Positions 1 to 6,420 are shown, numbered from the stretch's first letter. The stretch is 16,599 bases of DNA from Bacilli bacterium (GCA_900755065.1 CAAEFC010000014.1:1-16599), one strand, 5' to 3'. Translations and numbers: made by a program. Notes: generated by a model from the sequence alone, not told the origin.

Positions 1-95
1 ATTCCCTTTTACCTTGGAATATTGCTAAATCATATAATCTTTCTTAATTCGTATGTTCGTAACTTGGGTTTCTTTTACGCTTACGTGGTTTTGAT

Positions 96-135
96 CCGTG
101 AATTCTTAAAGTAAAATCCGTTTTAAATCAAAAAG
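96..135 (+). repeat. IS30 left terminal inverted repeat
   Basis: This 40-bp end begins CCGTGAATTC and ends ATCAAAAAG. It matches the reverse complement of 1479-1518 at 38 of 40 positions; the two differences are at repeat positions 21 and 30. It contains one copy of the TAAAATCCGTTTTAA motif (112-126). Confidence 0.9.
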
Positions 136-270
136 GGTATAATCTTAGAGTAAAATCCGTTTTAAGAGGGTGAAACGGAATTTAAGTTGATAAAAGGAAG
201 GAATTTTTGCTGTTTGAAAGCATGATAAAAACAAGGACTAAATTCCGTTTCTCAAACTAAATTCCGTTTC
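112..270 (+). repeat. Iterated TAAAWTCCGTTT motif in the IS left end
   Basis: Five copies are visible: 112-126 and 151-165 (both TAAAATCCGTTTTAA), 173-185 inverted (AAACGGAATTTAA), and 237-251 and 256-270. The last two are identical 15-mers (ACTAAATTCCGTTTC) offset by 19 bp. The right IS end has one good inverted copy and one degenerate copy. Repeated short motifs near the ends of a transposon are typical of multiple transposase binding sites, but that role is inferred. Confidence 0.8.
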
Positions 271-297
271 CTATAGGCAAAATAATAATGGAATTAT

Positions 298-1431
298 TTA
301 GAATAATTTATCAAAAACTTCTTGTCCAAATAATGTAATAAATGCTTGTTTAGGAGAATAGCCATCTAATGAAAATAAAGGAGATTCAATTCATATCTTA
401 TTAACTGCATCTATATCATCTTGGTTATAATGATCAATCGATTTACCTTTAGGAAAAAACTTTCTGATTTGTTTATTAAGATTTTCTATTGATGCTTTTT
501 GATTGGACTTAAATGCGTCACAGAAAAATAAATAAGTTCTTTGAACACCGGTTTCATTAGAGAATTCAATTCCGGAAATATCAGAAAAGCAAGGATCTCT
601 ATCAGTGAGAATAGAGGGAAATACATCATTAAATTTTTTATAACCCAATCGTTTTTCTAAATCATTAAATAGATGAACTACTTTCGCTGAATTCTTATTT
701 TCAATGATTTTTAAAATTGGAAAGTGTATTTCAGGAATGATAAGTGTTAAAATACATTTGCTGTCCGATACGATAGAACCAAGGAAGTCCATCTGGACAG
801 TCATTTCATTCATGTGACTTTTGCGATAAGCAAGATAGTCCACATAAGTACGATTATGTCTGTCAAATTTGTTGTTTTCAGGATATTCGTACTTTTTATT
901 TTGCCTCTTTCTCTTTTTGTAGGTTACTGCATAAGGTAAATCCATTTTGGTGATATCGACTTTCTTTTCTTGGATATATCGATAAACAGTTGGTACAGAA
1001 ATATCGATATTCGATGAATGAATAATCGCATAAACGGATTTCTTGCTTAATAGTCCTTCCTTTAATTCTTCATTTAATTGTTTATGTTCTTCCGGTGTAA
1101 GATTAATTCCTCTTCTGGTTTCATGAAGCCGATAGATATATTTCTTTTGAGCAAATTCGGAATTGTATCTTAATTGAGTCAATGTACATGAAGTGTATTT
1201 ATGAGGGCAATCAAGACATACAAATGGAAATCTATCTAATTTCTTACATAATATCTTTTTATCACCTTTTGCTTCTTTAGAGATAATTCTATACTTTTTT
1301 ATTTCTTTTGATATTGTAGTTGGATCGCATCCAATTGCATTAGCAATATCTTTGCAGGTTGCTTTATGAACAAGCATATTGCTTATTTTTTTTCTATCAT
1401 CATCTGTTAAATGTGACATCAATAGATACAT
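298..1431 (-). pseudogene. IS30-family transposase with an in-frame TGA near the C-terminus
   Basis: DDE transposase that would cut and rejoin the IS ends. From the first Met there is an N-terminal helix-turn-helix (about residues 8-48, SHLTDDDRKK...TTISKEIKKY). A cysteine-rich segment follows (C62, C72, C75, C82), then a second helix-turn-helix-like part (about 125-155) and the integrase-like catalytic core with D215 (VQMDFLG), D277 (LTDRDP) and E316 (KASIENLNKQIRKFFPKG). The frame meets TGA at 391-393 after residue 346. It then continues in the same frame for 30 codons (SLDGYSPKQAF..., the usual IS30 C-terminal tail) to TAA at 298-300. All three catalytic residues precede the TGA, so a shortened product could keep some function. 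There is no tryptophan in the protein. A TATAAT-like -10 lies at 1453-1458; the start could instead be Met5 (1419). Confidence 0.85.
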
Positions 1432-1478
1432 CTTTCGCCTGTAGGAGATAATATTATACCTTATCAGACTAATTTCCG

Positions 1479-1518
1479 CTTTTTGATTGAAAACGGAATT
1501 TACTTTAAGAATTCACGG
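1479..1518 (-). repeat. IS30 right terminal inverted repeat
   Basis: Reverse complement of the left end with 38/40 identity, ending GAATTCACGG at the outer edge. It contains the inverted motif AAACGGAATTTA (1491-1502). Just inside it lies a degenerate forward copy, CTAATTTCCGCTTT (1470-1483). Confidence 0.9.
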
Positions 1519-1544
1519 CATATTGTTCTAACCTAGATATTATG

Positions 1545-1573
1545 TCGACATCATCTTTTTAATGTGTTATAAT
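1545..1573 (+). promoter_or_regulatory. Sigma-A promoter of the xre-rhuM unit with a palindrome over the -35
   Basis: TCGACA (1545-1550), a 17-bp spacer, then TATAAT (1568-1573) with a TG just upstream (extended -10). The -35 sits inside the perfect 10-bp palindrome ATGTCGACAT (1542-1551), which extends imperfectly by three positions on each side. A palindrome over the -35 next to an XRE gene suggests autorepression. The expected transcript start (about 1580) lies after the ATG at 1562, so translation from 1592 is favoured. Confidence 0.75.
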
Positions 1574-1591
1574 TTTTGCCAAGGAGATTCA

Positions 1592-2004
1592 ATGAATAAG
1601 ATTATAGGTCAACGCTTAGAGGCTCTGCGCGAGAACACAAAGGTATCGCAGACAAAATTAGCAAAAGCCCACGGAAAAAGTGTACAGTCCGCTGTCAACC
1701 GCTATGAGAACAGTCAATCGGAAGTGCCGAGCGATATTCTTTTATGGCATGCCGATTATTTCGACGAGTCGCTTGAGCATATTTACGGCAGATGCGATAG
1801 TCCACAAGGAAAGCTATATGATTTAAGCCGAAGATTTGGCAAGAGAACGAGCAAATGCAGGCGTTTGTCGAGATGTGCTTTGATCCATCCTCCCCTGCAA
1901 ACGCAAGATTGAAGGAAACTTTGCTTGAAACGTTAAAGGAGCAGAAAGATGAAAAATCATTTAGAAAATCAGCATTTTATTATTTTCAAAACCGAAGACG
2001 ATAA
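1592..2004 (+). pseudogene. XRE-family helix-turn-helix regulator, broken by a 1-nt frameshift
   Basis: Small DNA-binding regulator of the phage/mobile-element type. The start at 1592 has AAGGAG at 1581-1586. An ATG at 1562 lies before the predicted transcript start and is unlikely to be used. Residues 1-50 form an XRE domain (IGQRLEALRENTKVSQTKLA, then SVQSAVNRYENSQSEVPSDILLWHADYF). After YGRCDSPQGKLYD the frame changes character and stops at 1912 with a basic tail unlike the family. Restoring one T in the short T-run near 1822-1826 joins it to the frame reading PKIWQENEQMQAFVEMCFDP and on to TAA at 2002. That gives about 137 residues and overlaps rhuM by 56 bp. A sequencing error cannot be excluded. 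It probably regulated its own promoter and rhuM. Confidence 0.75.
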
Positions 2005-2950
2005 GGTTGAGGTGGATGTGTGCTTTCAAGACGAAACCGTATGGCTTACGCTCGACCAAATGTCTACTCTTTTCGATAGGGACAAGTCTACGATTTCACG
2101 TCATATAAAGAATATTTTCGACGAAGGCGAGCTTAACAAGAGTTCAGTTGTTGCAAATTTTGCAACAACTGCTTCGGACGGCAAAACGTACCAAGTCGAT
2201 TATTATAACCTTGACGTTATTATTTCCGTAGGTTATCGCGTAAAGTCTTTGCGCGGAACACAATTCAGACAATGGGCAACCAAGCGTCTAAACGAATATA
2301 TCCGTAAAGGCTTTACAATGGATGACGAGAGACTTAAAAATCTCGGCGGAGGCGGATATTTCAAAGAGCTGTTAGAGCGCATTCGCGATATTCGTGCTTC
2401 CGAAAAAGTGTTTTACCGTCAAGTTTTGGATATTTATGCTACAAGCATAGACTACGATCCACACGCTGAAATATCCATTGAGTTCTTTAAGAAAGTACAA
2501 AATAAAATTCACTATGCCGTTCATGGACAAACGGCGGCAGAGGTTATTTATAATCGTGCAGACGCAGAAAAGGAATTTATGGGGCTTACCACCTTCCGCG
2601 GCGACCGTCCTCACTTACAGGATGCCGTAATTGCGAAAAACTATCTGAACGAAAAGGAGTTGCGTGCGCTCGGACAAATCGTTTCCGGTTATTTGGATTT
2701 CGCGGAACGCCAAGCTGAACGCGAACAGCCTATGACAATGGCGGATTGGTCGGCTCATCTTGACAGAATACTGATAATGAGCGGAGAAAAATTATTGCAG
2801 GGAGCAGGCACAATCAGCCACGAACAGGCGCTAGATAAAGTCAAAGTCGAATATAAAAAATATCAAGCGAGAACGCTTTCCGATGTAGAACAGGCATACC
2901 TCGACTGCATTGAAGAATTAAGCGATAAAACCAAGAAGGATAACAAATGA
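1949..2950 (+). CDS. RhuM-family protein
   Basis: 333 residues, close to full length for the RhuM (virulence RhuM, PF13310-type) family, named after a Salmonella pathogenicity-island gene. Members are common in mobile and defence islands and their biochemical role is not established. The N-terminal half (about 30-120) carries the conserved ETVWLTLDQMSTLFDRD...STISRHIKNIFDEGEL block, an HTH-like part, then YYNLDVIISVGYRVKSLRGTQFRQWA. The central and C-terminal parts include the family blocks ASEKVFYRQVLDIYATSIDY and FFKKVQNKIHYAVHGQTAAE. No membrane segment or signal peptide is seen. The start has GGAG about 8 nt upstream. It follows the frameshifted xre gene, and its stop overlapped the start of a now decayed serine recombinase (ATGA). 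It is the only intact gene of this module. Confidence 0.88.
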   Translation: MKNHLENQHFIIFKTEDDKVEVDVCFQDETVWLTLDQMSTLFDRDKSTISRHIKNIFDEGELNKSSVVANFATTASDGKTYQVDYYNLDVIISVGYRVKSLRGTQFRQWATKRLNEYIRKGFTMDDERLKNLGGGGYFKELLERIRDIRASEKVFYRQVLDIYATSIDYDPHAEISIEFFKKVQNKIHYAVHGQTAAEVIYNRADAEKEFMGLTTFRGDRPHLQDAVIAKNYLNEKELRALGQIVSGYLDFAERQAEREQPMTMADWSAHLDRILIMSGEKLLQGAGTISHEQALDKVKVEYKKYQARTLSDVEQAYLDCIEELSDKTKKDNK

Positions 2951-3190
2951 AGCCGTCATTTACGCCCGATTCAGTTCGGAAAAATAGAATGAAGCAAGTA
3001 TTGAGGGACTGTTCCTCGAGTGTATGTAGTACGCCACATTCGACAATATTTAGGTAACGGCAATTACAAAGATAGAGTGCAGTTTGCAGAGACAGACTAC
3101 CGATTTGATTTTCAACATATGAATAAGAATAACGATAAACGCGGTATGGAGTAGAACGCACGCAAAGCAACGGTGAACTTACGCTTGCAG
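2947..3190 (+). pseudogene. Decayed N-terminal remnant of a large serine recombinase
   Basis: No open frame survives, but translation shows the start of a TnpX/CisA-like serine recombinase. The ATG at 2947 overlaps the rhuM stop. After one frame slip comes AVIYARFSSEK (catalytic serine region), then TAG where the family has Gln, then NEASIEG, a changed QLREC block, ECM, TAG where Glu is expected, and YATFDNI with another stop. A second frame from 3062 gives YKDRVQFAETDYRFDFQHM, matching the family pattern YIDRA.SAKTD.RP.FQ.M. The remaining domains, including the large DNA-binding C-terminus, are missing; the next intact gene (NUDIX) begins at once on the other strand. It marks a former integrative element. 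Recognition is by motif pattern only. Confidence 0.72.
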
Positions 3191-3661
3191 TTCTTTCATA
3201 AATATTTGCATGCGTTCAGTTATGAATTTTCTTTTTTTCATTGCAATCAATTCATCTCTGCTTACCCACTTGTATGCAATGGTTTCGCCCGCCTGCAAGG
3301 TAACAGAATCCTTAACGCAATTCGTTACACATAGAAACTCTACATAAATCGTATCATTCGTCGTTACCTGTCCCACTTCAATCAAATCATTGAAATCAAT
3401 TCCGGTTTCTTCTCGAAGTTCCCTTACTGCACAGTCCAAAGGGGATTCGTTCTGTAAGGCGGATCCTCCCGCAGTTGCTTCCCACATACCGCCAAAGTGT
3501 TTGCGCTTATCTCTCTGCATGAGCAAATAGGTTCCGTCCGTATGTTTCACAAGAATATCGCAAACGAGATGAAAAAGACCTTTTGGAATACGCTGTCCGC
3601 GTATCAGCGTTCTATTTTTAATTTTATTGAAATCTTTATCGTAAGCATCCCATAATTCCAT
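3179..3661 (-). CDS. NUDIX hydrolase
   Basis: 160-residue Mg-dependent hydrolase of nucleoside-diphosphate-linked compounds; the substrate cannot be read from the sequence. The Nudix box is complete: G66, five residues, E72, seven residues, then RELREETGI (80-88). Upstream, the block RGQRIPKGLFHLVCDILV and QRDKRKHFGGMWEATAGG resemble a subgroup distantly related to isopentenyl-diphosphate isomerase and YfcD-type proteins. The start at 3661 is chosen because GGAGG lies 9 nt upstream; the ATG at 3700 has no ribosome binding site and adds a tail unlike the family. It is expressed alone from its own promoter, facing the recombinase remnant, and may mark the edge of the inserted DNA. A clean-up or nucleotide-pool role is inference. 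Confidence 0.9.
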   Translation of the reverse strand: MELWDAYDKDFNKIKNRTLIRGQRIPKGLFHLVCDILVKHTDGTYLLMQRDKRKHFGGMWEATAGGSALQNESPLDCAVRELREETGIDFNDLIEVGQVTTNDTIYVEFLCVTNCVKDSVTLQAGETIAYKWVSRDELIAMKKRKFITERMQIFMKELQA

Positions 3662-3710
3662 TCGTCCGTTCCTCCGCAAATTCCAGATTATCGACAGCAT
3701 TTAGATTTAC

Positions 3711-3739
3711 ATTATACCACTCCAATACGGATTATTCTA
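3711..3739 (-). promoter_or_regulatory. Extended -10 promoter of the NUDIX gene
   Basis: On the minus strand a perfect TATAAT (plus coordinates 3711-3716) is preceded by TGG. The -35 position, 17 bp further upstream, holds only TAGAAT. This implies a leader of about 40 nt before the ATG at 3661. Confidence 0.6.
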
Positions 3740-3880
3740 TTCTTTTCTCCTTTTTACAGAGCGGCAAAGAAGGCAATGGGACGCGTCCGGCTGTATCGAT
3801 TCTGAACGATTCGTCAAAAAGAATCTTCGGGCAGACGAAACGAGCGATATTTTTAATGAAGAAAATCCGCAAGAAATAAG

Positions 3881-3909
3881 GTGTAACGCGCGAAAGAGTC
3901 TGATACAAT
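3881..3909 (+). promoter_or_regulatory. Probable promoter of the MFS gene
   Basis: TACAAT at 3904-3909 with an upstream TG (extended -10). The -35 position (GTGTAA, 3881-3886) is weak. The leader would be only about 12 nt, with GGGAAAA as a poor ribosome binding site. Confidence 0.42.
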
Positions 3910-3927
3910 TTTTACGGGAAAACGATT

Positions 3928-5103
3928 ATGTTCAGCGTTCTTTTGATTTTCATCTATCTGGCTTTCATCAGTCTGGGGCTTCCGGATTCTCTTCTAGGGG
4001 CGGCGTGGCCGGTCGTACACGACGATTTACACGTCCCGTTGGCGTATATGGGGATTCTCACGATGATCGTTTCATTCGGAACGATCGTTTCCAGTTTGTT
4101 TTCCGATCGGCTGACGCATCGCTTTCAGACTTTTCGCGTCGTGCTGGTTTCCGTTGCCCTGACGGCTTTGGCGCTGTTCGGCTTCTCTTTTTCAACCCGG
4201 TTCTGGCAACTCTGCCTGTTTGCCGTTCCGTATGGTTTAGGCGCGGGTGCGATCGATTCGGCTTTGAACAATTACGTCGCCTTGCACTATTCGTCCCGGC
4301 AGATGAGTTGGCTTCACTGCTTCTGGGGAATAGGGACGTTACTTTCGCCTTACATGATGAGTTACGCGCTGAGTTTAGGAGGAAACTGGCATCTGGGCTA
4401 TCGCATCGTCGCGTTCATACAGTCAGGAATCGCGATCGTTTTCTTCTTTTCGCTTCCGCTTTGGAAAAGATGCGATTCACAAAAGCGGACGGAAGAAGAA
4501 ACGCGGTGTCTGTCCTTTAAAGAAAAATTCCGTATCCGGCACGTGGTGTTCGTGCTGATCGGCTTTTTAGCGTACTGCGCCTTTGAGGCTACGCTGATGA
4601 GTTGGACGAGTACGTATCTGGTCGAAGTCCGGCTGATCGATGAAGTGAAGGCGGCGGCTTTCGCTTCCTTGTTTTTCATCGGGATCACGGGAGGAAGATT
4701 CCTGTCCGGTCTTTTCGGAAACCGCTTGTCGGACCAAACGATGATCCGGATCGGAAGCCTGATCATTCTGATCAGCCTGATTCTGATCGTCCTGCCTGTA
4801 AAAAGCGACGTGCTGTGCCTGATCGGATTCGTGACGATCGGCATCGGCTGTGCGCCCATATATCCTTCGGTCATTCATTCCACGCCGACTCATTTTGGCA
4901 GGGAATACGCACAAGCCATCATCGGTTTACAAATGGCATTTGCCTATATCGGTTCGTCGTTGATGCCGCCTTTGTTCGGCGTTCTGGCAAGTTGGATTTC
5001 CGTGGAAATCCTGCCTCTTTTCATTCTCTTCTTTCTGATTCTGATGGTGGCGATGCTGGAAATTCTGAACCGAAAAGTCGCCCGGGATAGACAGGCTGTT
5101 TGA
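3928..5103 (+). CDS. Major facilitator superfamily transporter
   Basis: 391-residue inner-membrane transporter with about 12 hydrophobic helices and almost no soluble domain. The N-terminus runs straight into helix 1 (YLAFISLGLPDSLLGAAWP), a signature of the sugar/efflux-like MFS group with GLPD near the start. The loop after helix 2 contains SDRLTHRF (about 59-66), a degenerate MFS motif A with the conserved D-R pair. A basic central loop (about 180-200, KRCDSQKRTEEETR) separates the two six-helix halves. Substrate unknown. It ends 5 bp before the stop of a convergent TetR gene, a frequent exporter partner, although the two do not share a promoter here. There is no terminator in the gap. Confidence 0.9.
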   Translation: MFSVLLIFIYLAFISLGLPDSLLGAAWPVVHDDLHVPLAYMGILTMIVSFGTIVSSLFSDRLTHRFQTFRVVLVSVALTALALFGFSFSTRFWQLCLFAVPYGLGAGAIDSALNNYVALHYSSRQMSWLHCFWGIGTLLSPYMMSYALSLGGNWHLGYRIVAFIQSGIAIVFFFSLPLWKRCDSQKRTEEETRCLSFKEKFRIRHVVFVLIGFLAYCAFEATLMSWTSTYLVEVRLIDEVKAAAFASLFFIGITGGRFLSGLFGNRLSDQTMIRIGSLIILISLILIVLPVKSDVLCLIGFVTIGIGCAPIYPSVIHSTPTHFGREYAQAIIGLQMAFAYIGSSLMPPLFGVLASWISVEILPLFILFFLILMVAMLEILNRKVARDRQAV

Positions 5104-5108
5104 AACGA

Positions 5109-5623
5109 TCAGGAGGGATAAACTTCGCTGAGCAAGACTTCGGCGACTTCTTCGATCGGCGTGGCGCAGTCTTCGAGAATCCATTGAATGGAGACGTTGA
5201 AGAGCATGCCGGCATAACCGATCGGATAAAACGCATTTTTCGGAAATTTCGTCTCGGATCGGAACATTTCCGAAAAGCGCGCGTTGAGTATTGAAGATAA
5301 AGATATTCCAGATGGGCTCGGACCAGCAGTTTGAAAGGTTCTTTCTGTTCTTTCAGATGCGTCATGACGCTCAAAATGATTTCCCGGTAATCTTCTTTGC
5401 ATCGGGGAATGAATTTCTGCCGGTTCTCAAAAATGTCCTTATTCAGATTGAACCAATAGAGAATCACGTCTTCTTTCGTCTTGAAATGCCGGTAGAAAGT
5501 GGCTCTGCCCACGCCGGCTTTGGACGTGATGTCGCTGATGGAAATCGCGGAATACTCCGTTGTATGCATCAACTTGAAAAGCGCGGTGACGATGTAGTGT
5601 TTCGTGTAGTATTCCTGATTCAT
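5109..5623 (-). pseudogene. TetR/AcrR-family regulator with a 1-nt frameshift
   Basis: One-component repressor. The HTH is intact: residues 28-47 of the chosen start (SISDITSKAGVGRATFYRHF). The start at 5623 is the Met of MNQEYYTKHYI, with AAGGAG upstream; an ATG at 5650 lies before that site. The ligand-binding half is split. The first frame is good to about residue 111 (HLEYLYLQ) and then turns into basic shadow sequence. The correct continuation (ILNARFSEMFRSETKFPK, then NAFYPIGYAGMLFNVSIQW) is one frame over and ends at TGA, plus coordinates 5109-5111. Adding one base near 5289-5296 gives 171 residues, a normal TetR size. If the deletion is real, the product has a DNA-binding domain without its sensor/dimer half; it could also be a read error. 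Possible targets are the divergent gene at 5785 or the convergent MFS gene. Confidence 0.82.
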
Positions 5624-5697
5624 GAGACAGTTTTCTCCTTTTCGTTTCAAAGCCGCGGACAGTTTTTTTGCCTGTGTTTCAACTCGGAAAAGAGGGG

Positions 5698-5726
5698 TTG
5701 TTTTCCGCTTTTTCCTCCTTTATGAT
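5698..5726 (+). promoter_or_regulatory. Possible promoter of the gene at 5785
   Basis: TTGTTT (5698-5703), a 17-bp spacer, TATGAT (5721-5726). Its -10 coincides with the -10 of the TetR promoter on the other strand, so the two could compete for RNA polymerase. Confidence 0.45.
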
Positions 5727-5750
5727 ACACTTGTTTCGTTTATAAGTCAA
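5722..5750 (-). promoter_or_regulatory. Sigma-A promoter of the TetR gene
   Basis: Reading the minus strand: TTGACT (plus 5745-5750), a 17-bp spacer, TATCAT (plus 5722-5727). The leader to the ATG at 5623 is about 90 nt. The -10 overlaps the -10 of a possible divergent plus-strand promoter. Confidence 0.7.
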
Positions 5751-5784
5751 ATCGGAACACGTCCATTGAAAGGAGAAAAAAAGA

Positions 5785-6321
5785 ATGGAAAATAAAGATT
5801 ACGTTACCTATGAGTATGCGACGAAAAGCGTCAAGGCGAAAGATCAGACCCGCGCGATCGATCTGTACGAAGCCTTCGGGTGGGAAGTTACCGGGACGAC
5901 TTCGTCATTGACCGACGGCGTCACGCTTTCTTTGAAACGCGATCGGAAACTGAAACACAAACAGGAACTGAACCGTCTGGAAAGGAAAGCGGAAGAGATT
6001 TCCGGCGTGATCCGGAATCTGGAAGCGTCTAAAAAAAGAGGAGGAGATATCTTCGCCTATGCGTTCGGTTGCTTCGCCGCGTTGGTTTTAGGCGGCGGAA
6101 TGTGCCTGACGATGCTGATTGAAGGTTCGATTCCCGCGTTGGTCGGAGGAATCGTTCTGGGAATTCTCGGCATCGTTCTCTGCGCGGTGAATTATCCGAT
6201 TTACAAGAGAATCGTCGATCGGAAAACGAGACAGATACTACCGGTCATCGACGACAACGAGGAAAAACTGGCCAATCTTCTGGAACAAGGCAACGACCTT
6301 CTGATGAACGAAAACGTGTAG
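5785..6321 (+). CDS. Conserved hypothetical protein: coiled coil plus two membrane helices
   Basis: 178 residues, no named function recognised. A short globular N-terminus (1-50, ending DGVTLSLKRDRK) leads into a charged helix likely to form a coiled coil (about 55-84, KHKQELNRLERKAEEISGVI). Two glycine-rich membrane helices follow (about 88-111 and 115-137) with a very short turn, and then a charged cytoplasmic helix (about 143-172, PVIDDNEEKLANLLEQGNDLL). Both soluble ends would be on the same side, probably cytoplasmic. I recall similar uncharacterised proteins in gut Bacillota. Ribosome binding site GGAG, 9 nt from the ATG. It is monocistronic: an upstream promoter shared with the TetR gene and a strong terminator after its stop. 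Confidence 0.85.
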   Translation: MENKDYVTYEYATKSVKAKDQTRAIDLYEAFGWEVTGTTSSLTDGVTLSLKRDRKLKHKQELNRLERKAEEISGVIRNLEASKKRGGDIFAYAFGCFAALVLGGGMCLTMLIEGSIPALVGGIVLGILGIVLCAVNYPIYKRIVDRKTRQILPVIDDNEEKLANLLEQGNDLLMNENV

Positions 6322-6330
6322 GCTTTCCGG

Positions 6331-6361
6331 AAAAAAGCACAGAAAATGTGCTTTTTTTTTT
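6331..6361 (+). terminator. Intrinsic terminator after the gene at 5785
   Basis: Stem GCACA (6337-6341) with TGTGC (6347-6351), loop GAAAA. The stem is lengthened by the flanking A6 and T-run pairing, and ten T residues run from 6352. It begins 9 bp after the stop codon. Confidence 0.93.
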
Positions 6362-6391
6362 CGTCTGGAAAAGGTTTCTTTCCGTTCAGTA

Positions 6392-6420
6392 TTGCTTTAT
6401 GGGAGGATTTCGTTTAAATT
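6392..6420 (+). promoter_or_regulatory. Possible promoter of the membrane protein/DUF89 pair
   Basis: TTGCTT (6392-6397), a 17-bp spacer, TAAATT (6415-6420), placed after the terminator and 17 bp before the ATG at 6438. Only moderate consensus match. Confidence 0.4.

Larger units (their letters stand above)
96..1518 (-). mobile_element. IS30-family insertion sequence, complete to both ends
   Basis: The element is bounded by long inverted ends at 96-135 and 1479-1518 and carries one transposase gene on the minus strand. It is visibly more A+T-rich than the chromosomal genes after position 3900. Between the transposase end (298) and the left inverted repeat there is about 160 bp with no gene but with several copies of a TAAAWTCCGTTT motif. 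No convincing short target duplication is visible: GAT precedes the left end and CAT follows the right end, so the exact outer base may be off by one or two. The right end lies 26 bp before the -35 box of the downstream xre promoter, which is intact. Family assignment rests on the transposase; the boundaries rest on the repeats. Confidence 0.85.

Noticed and set aside
237..270. Two identical 15-mers 19 bp apart as the start of a CRISPR array
   Set aside because: The spacer is only 4 bp, the motif also occurs inverted, and it belongs to the IS end.
391..393. TGA read as tryptophan (Mollicutes code) in the transposase
   Set aside because: Chromosomal genes here end in TGA at tightly packed junctions (ispH/uppS ATGA, uppS/dxs), and only one in-frame TGA occurs in the transposase. 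A recoded gene would be expected to hold several.
1562..1912. Use of the ATG at 1562 and the 116-codon frame as a complete regulator
   Set aside because: The ATG lies at the promoter -10 and before the predicted transcript start; the C-terminal 30 codons are a frameshift product.
3745..3927. Several open frames without start codons between the NUDIX and MFS genes
   Set aside because: Up to three plus frames and one minus frame (ending DESFRIDTAGRVPLPSLPLC) are open, but none shows a recognisable motif, ribosome binding site or start. It may be a gene remnant; I cannot support one.
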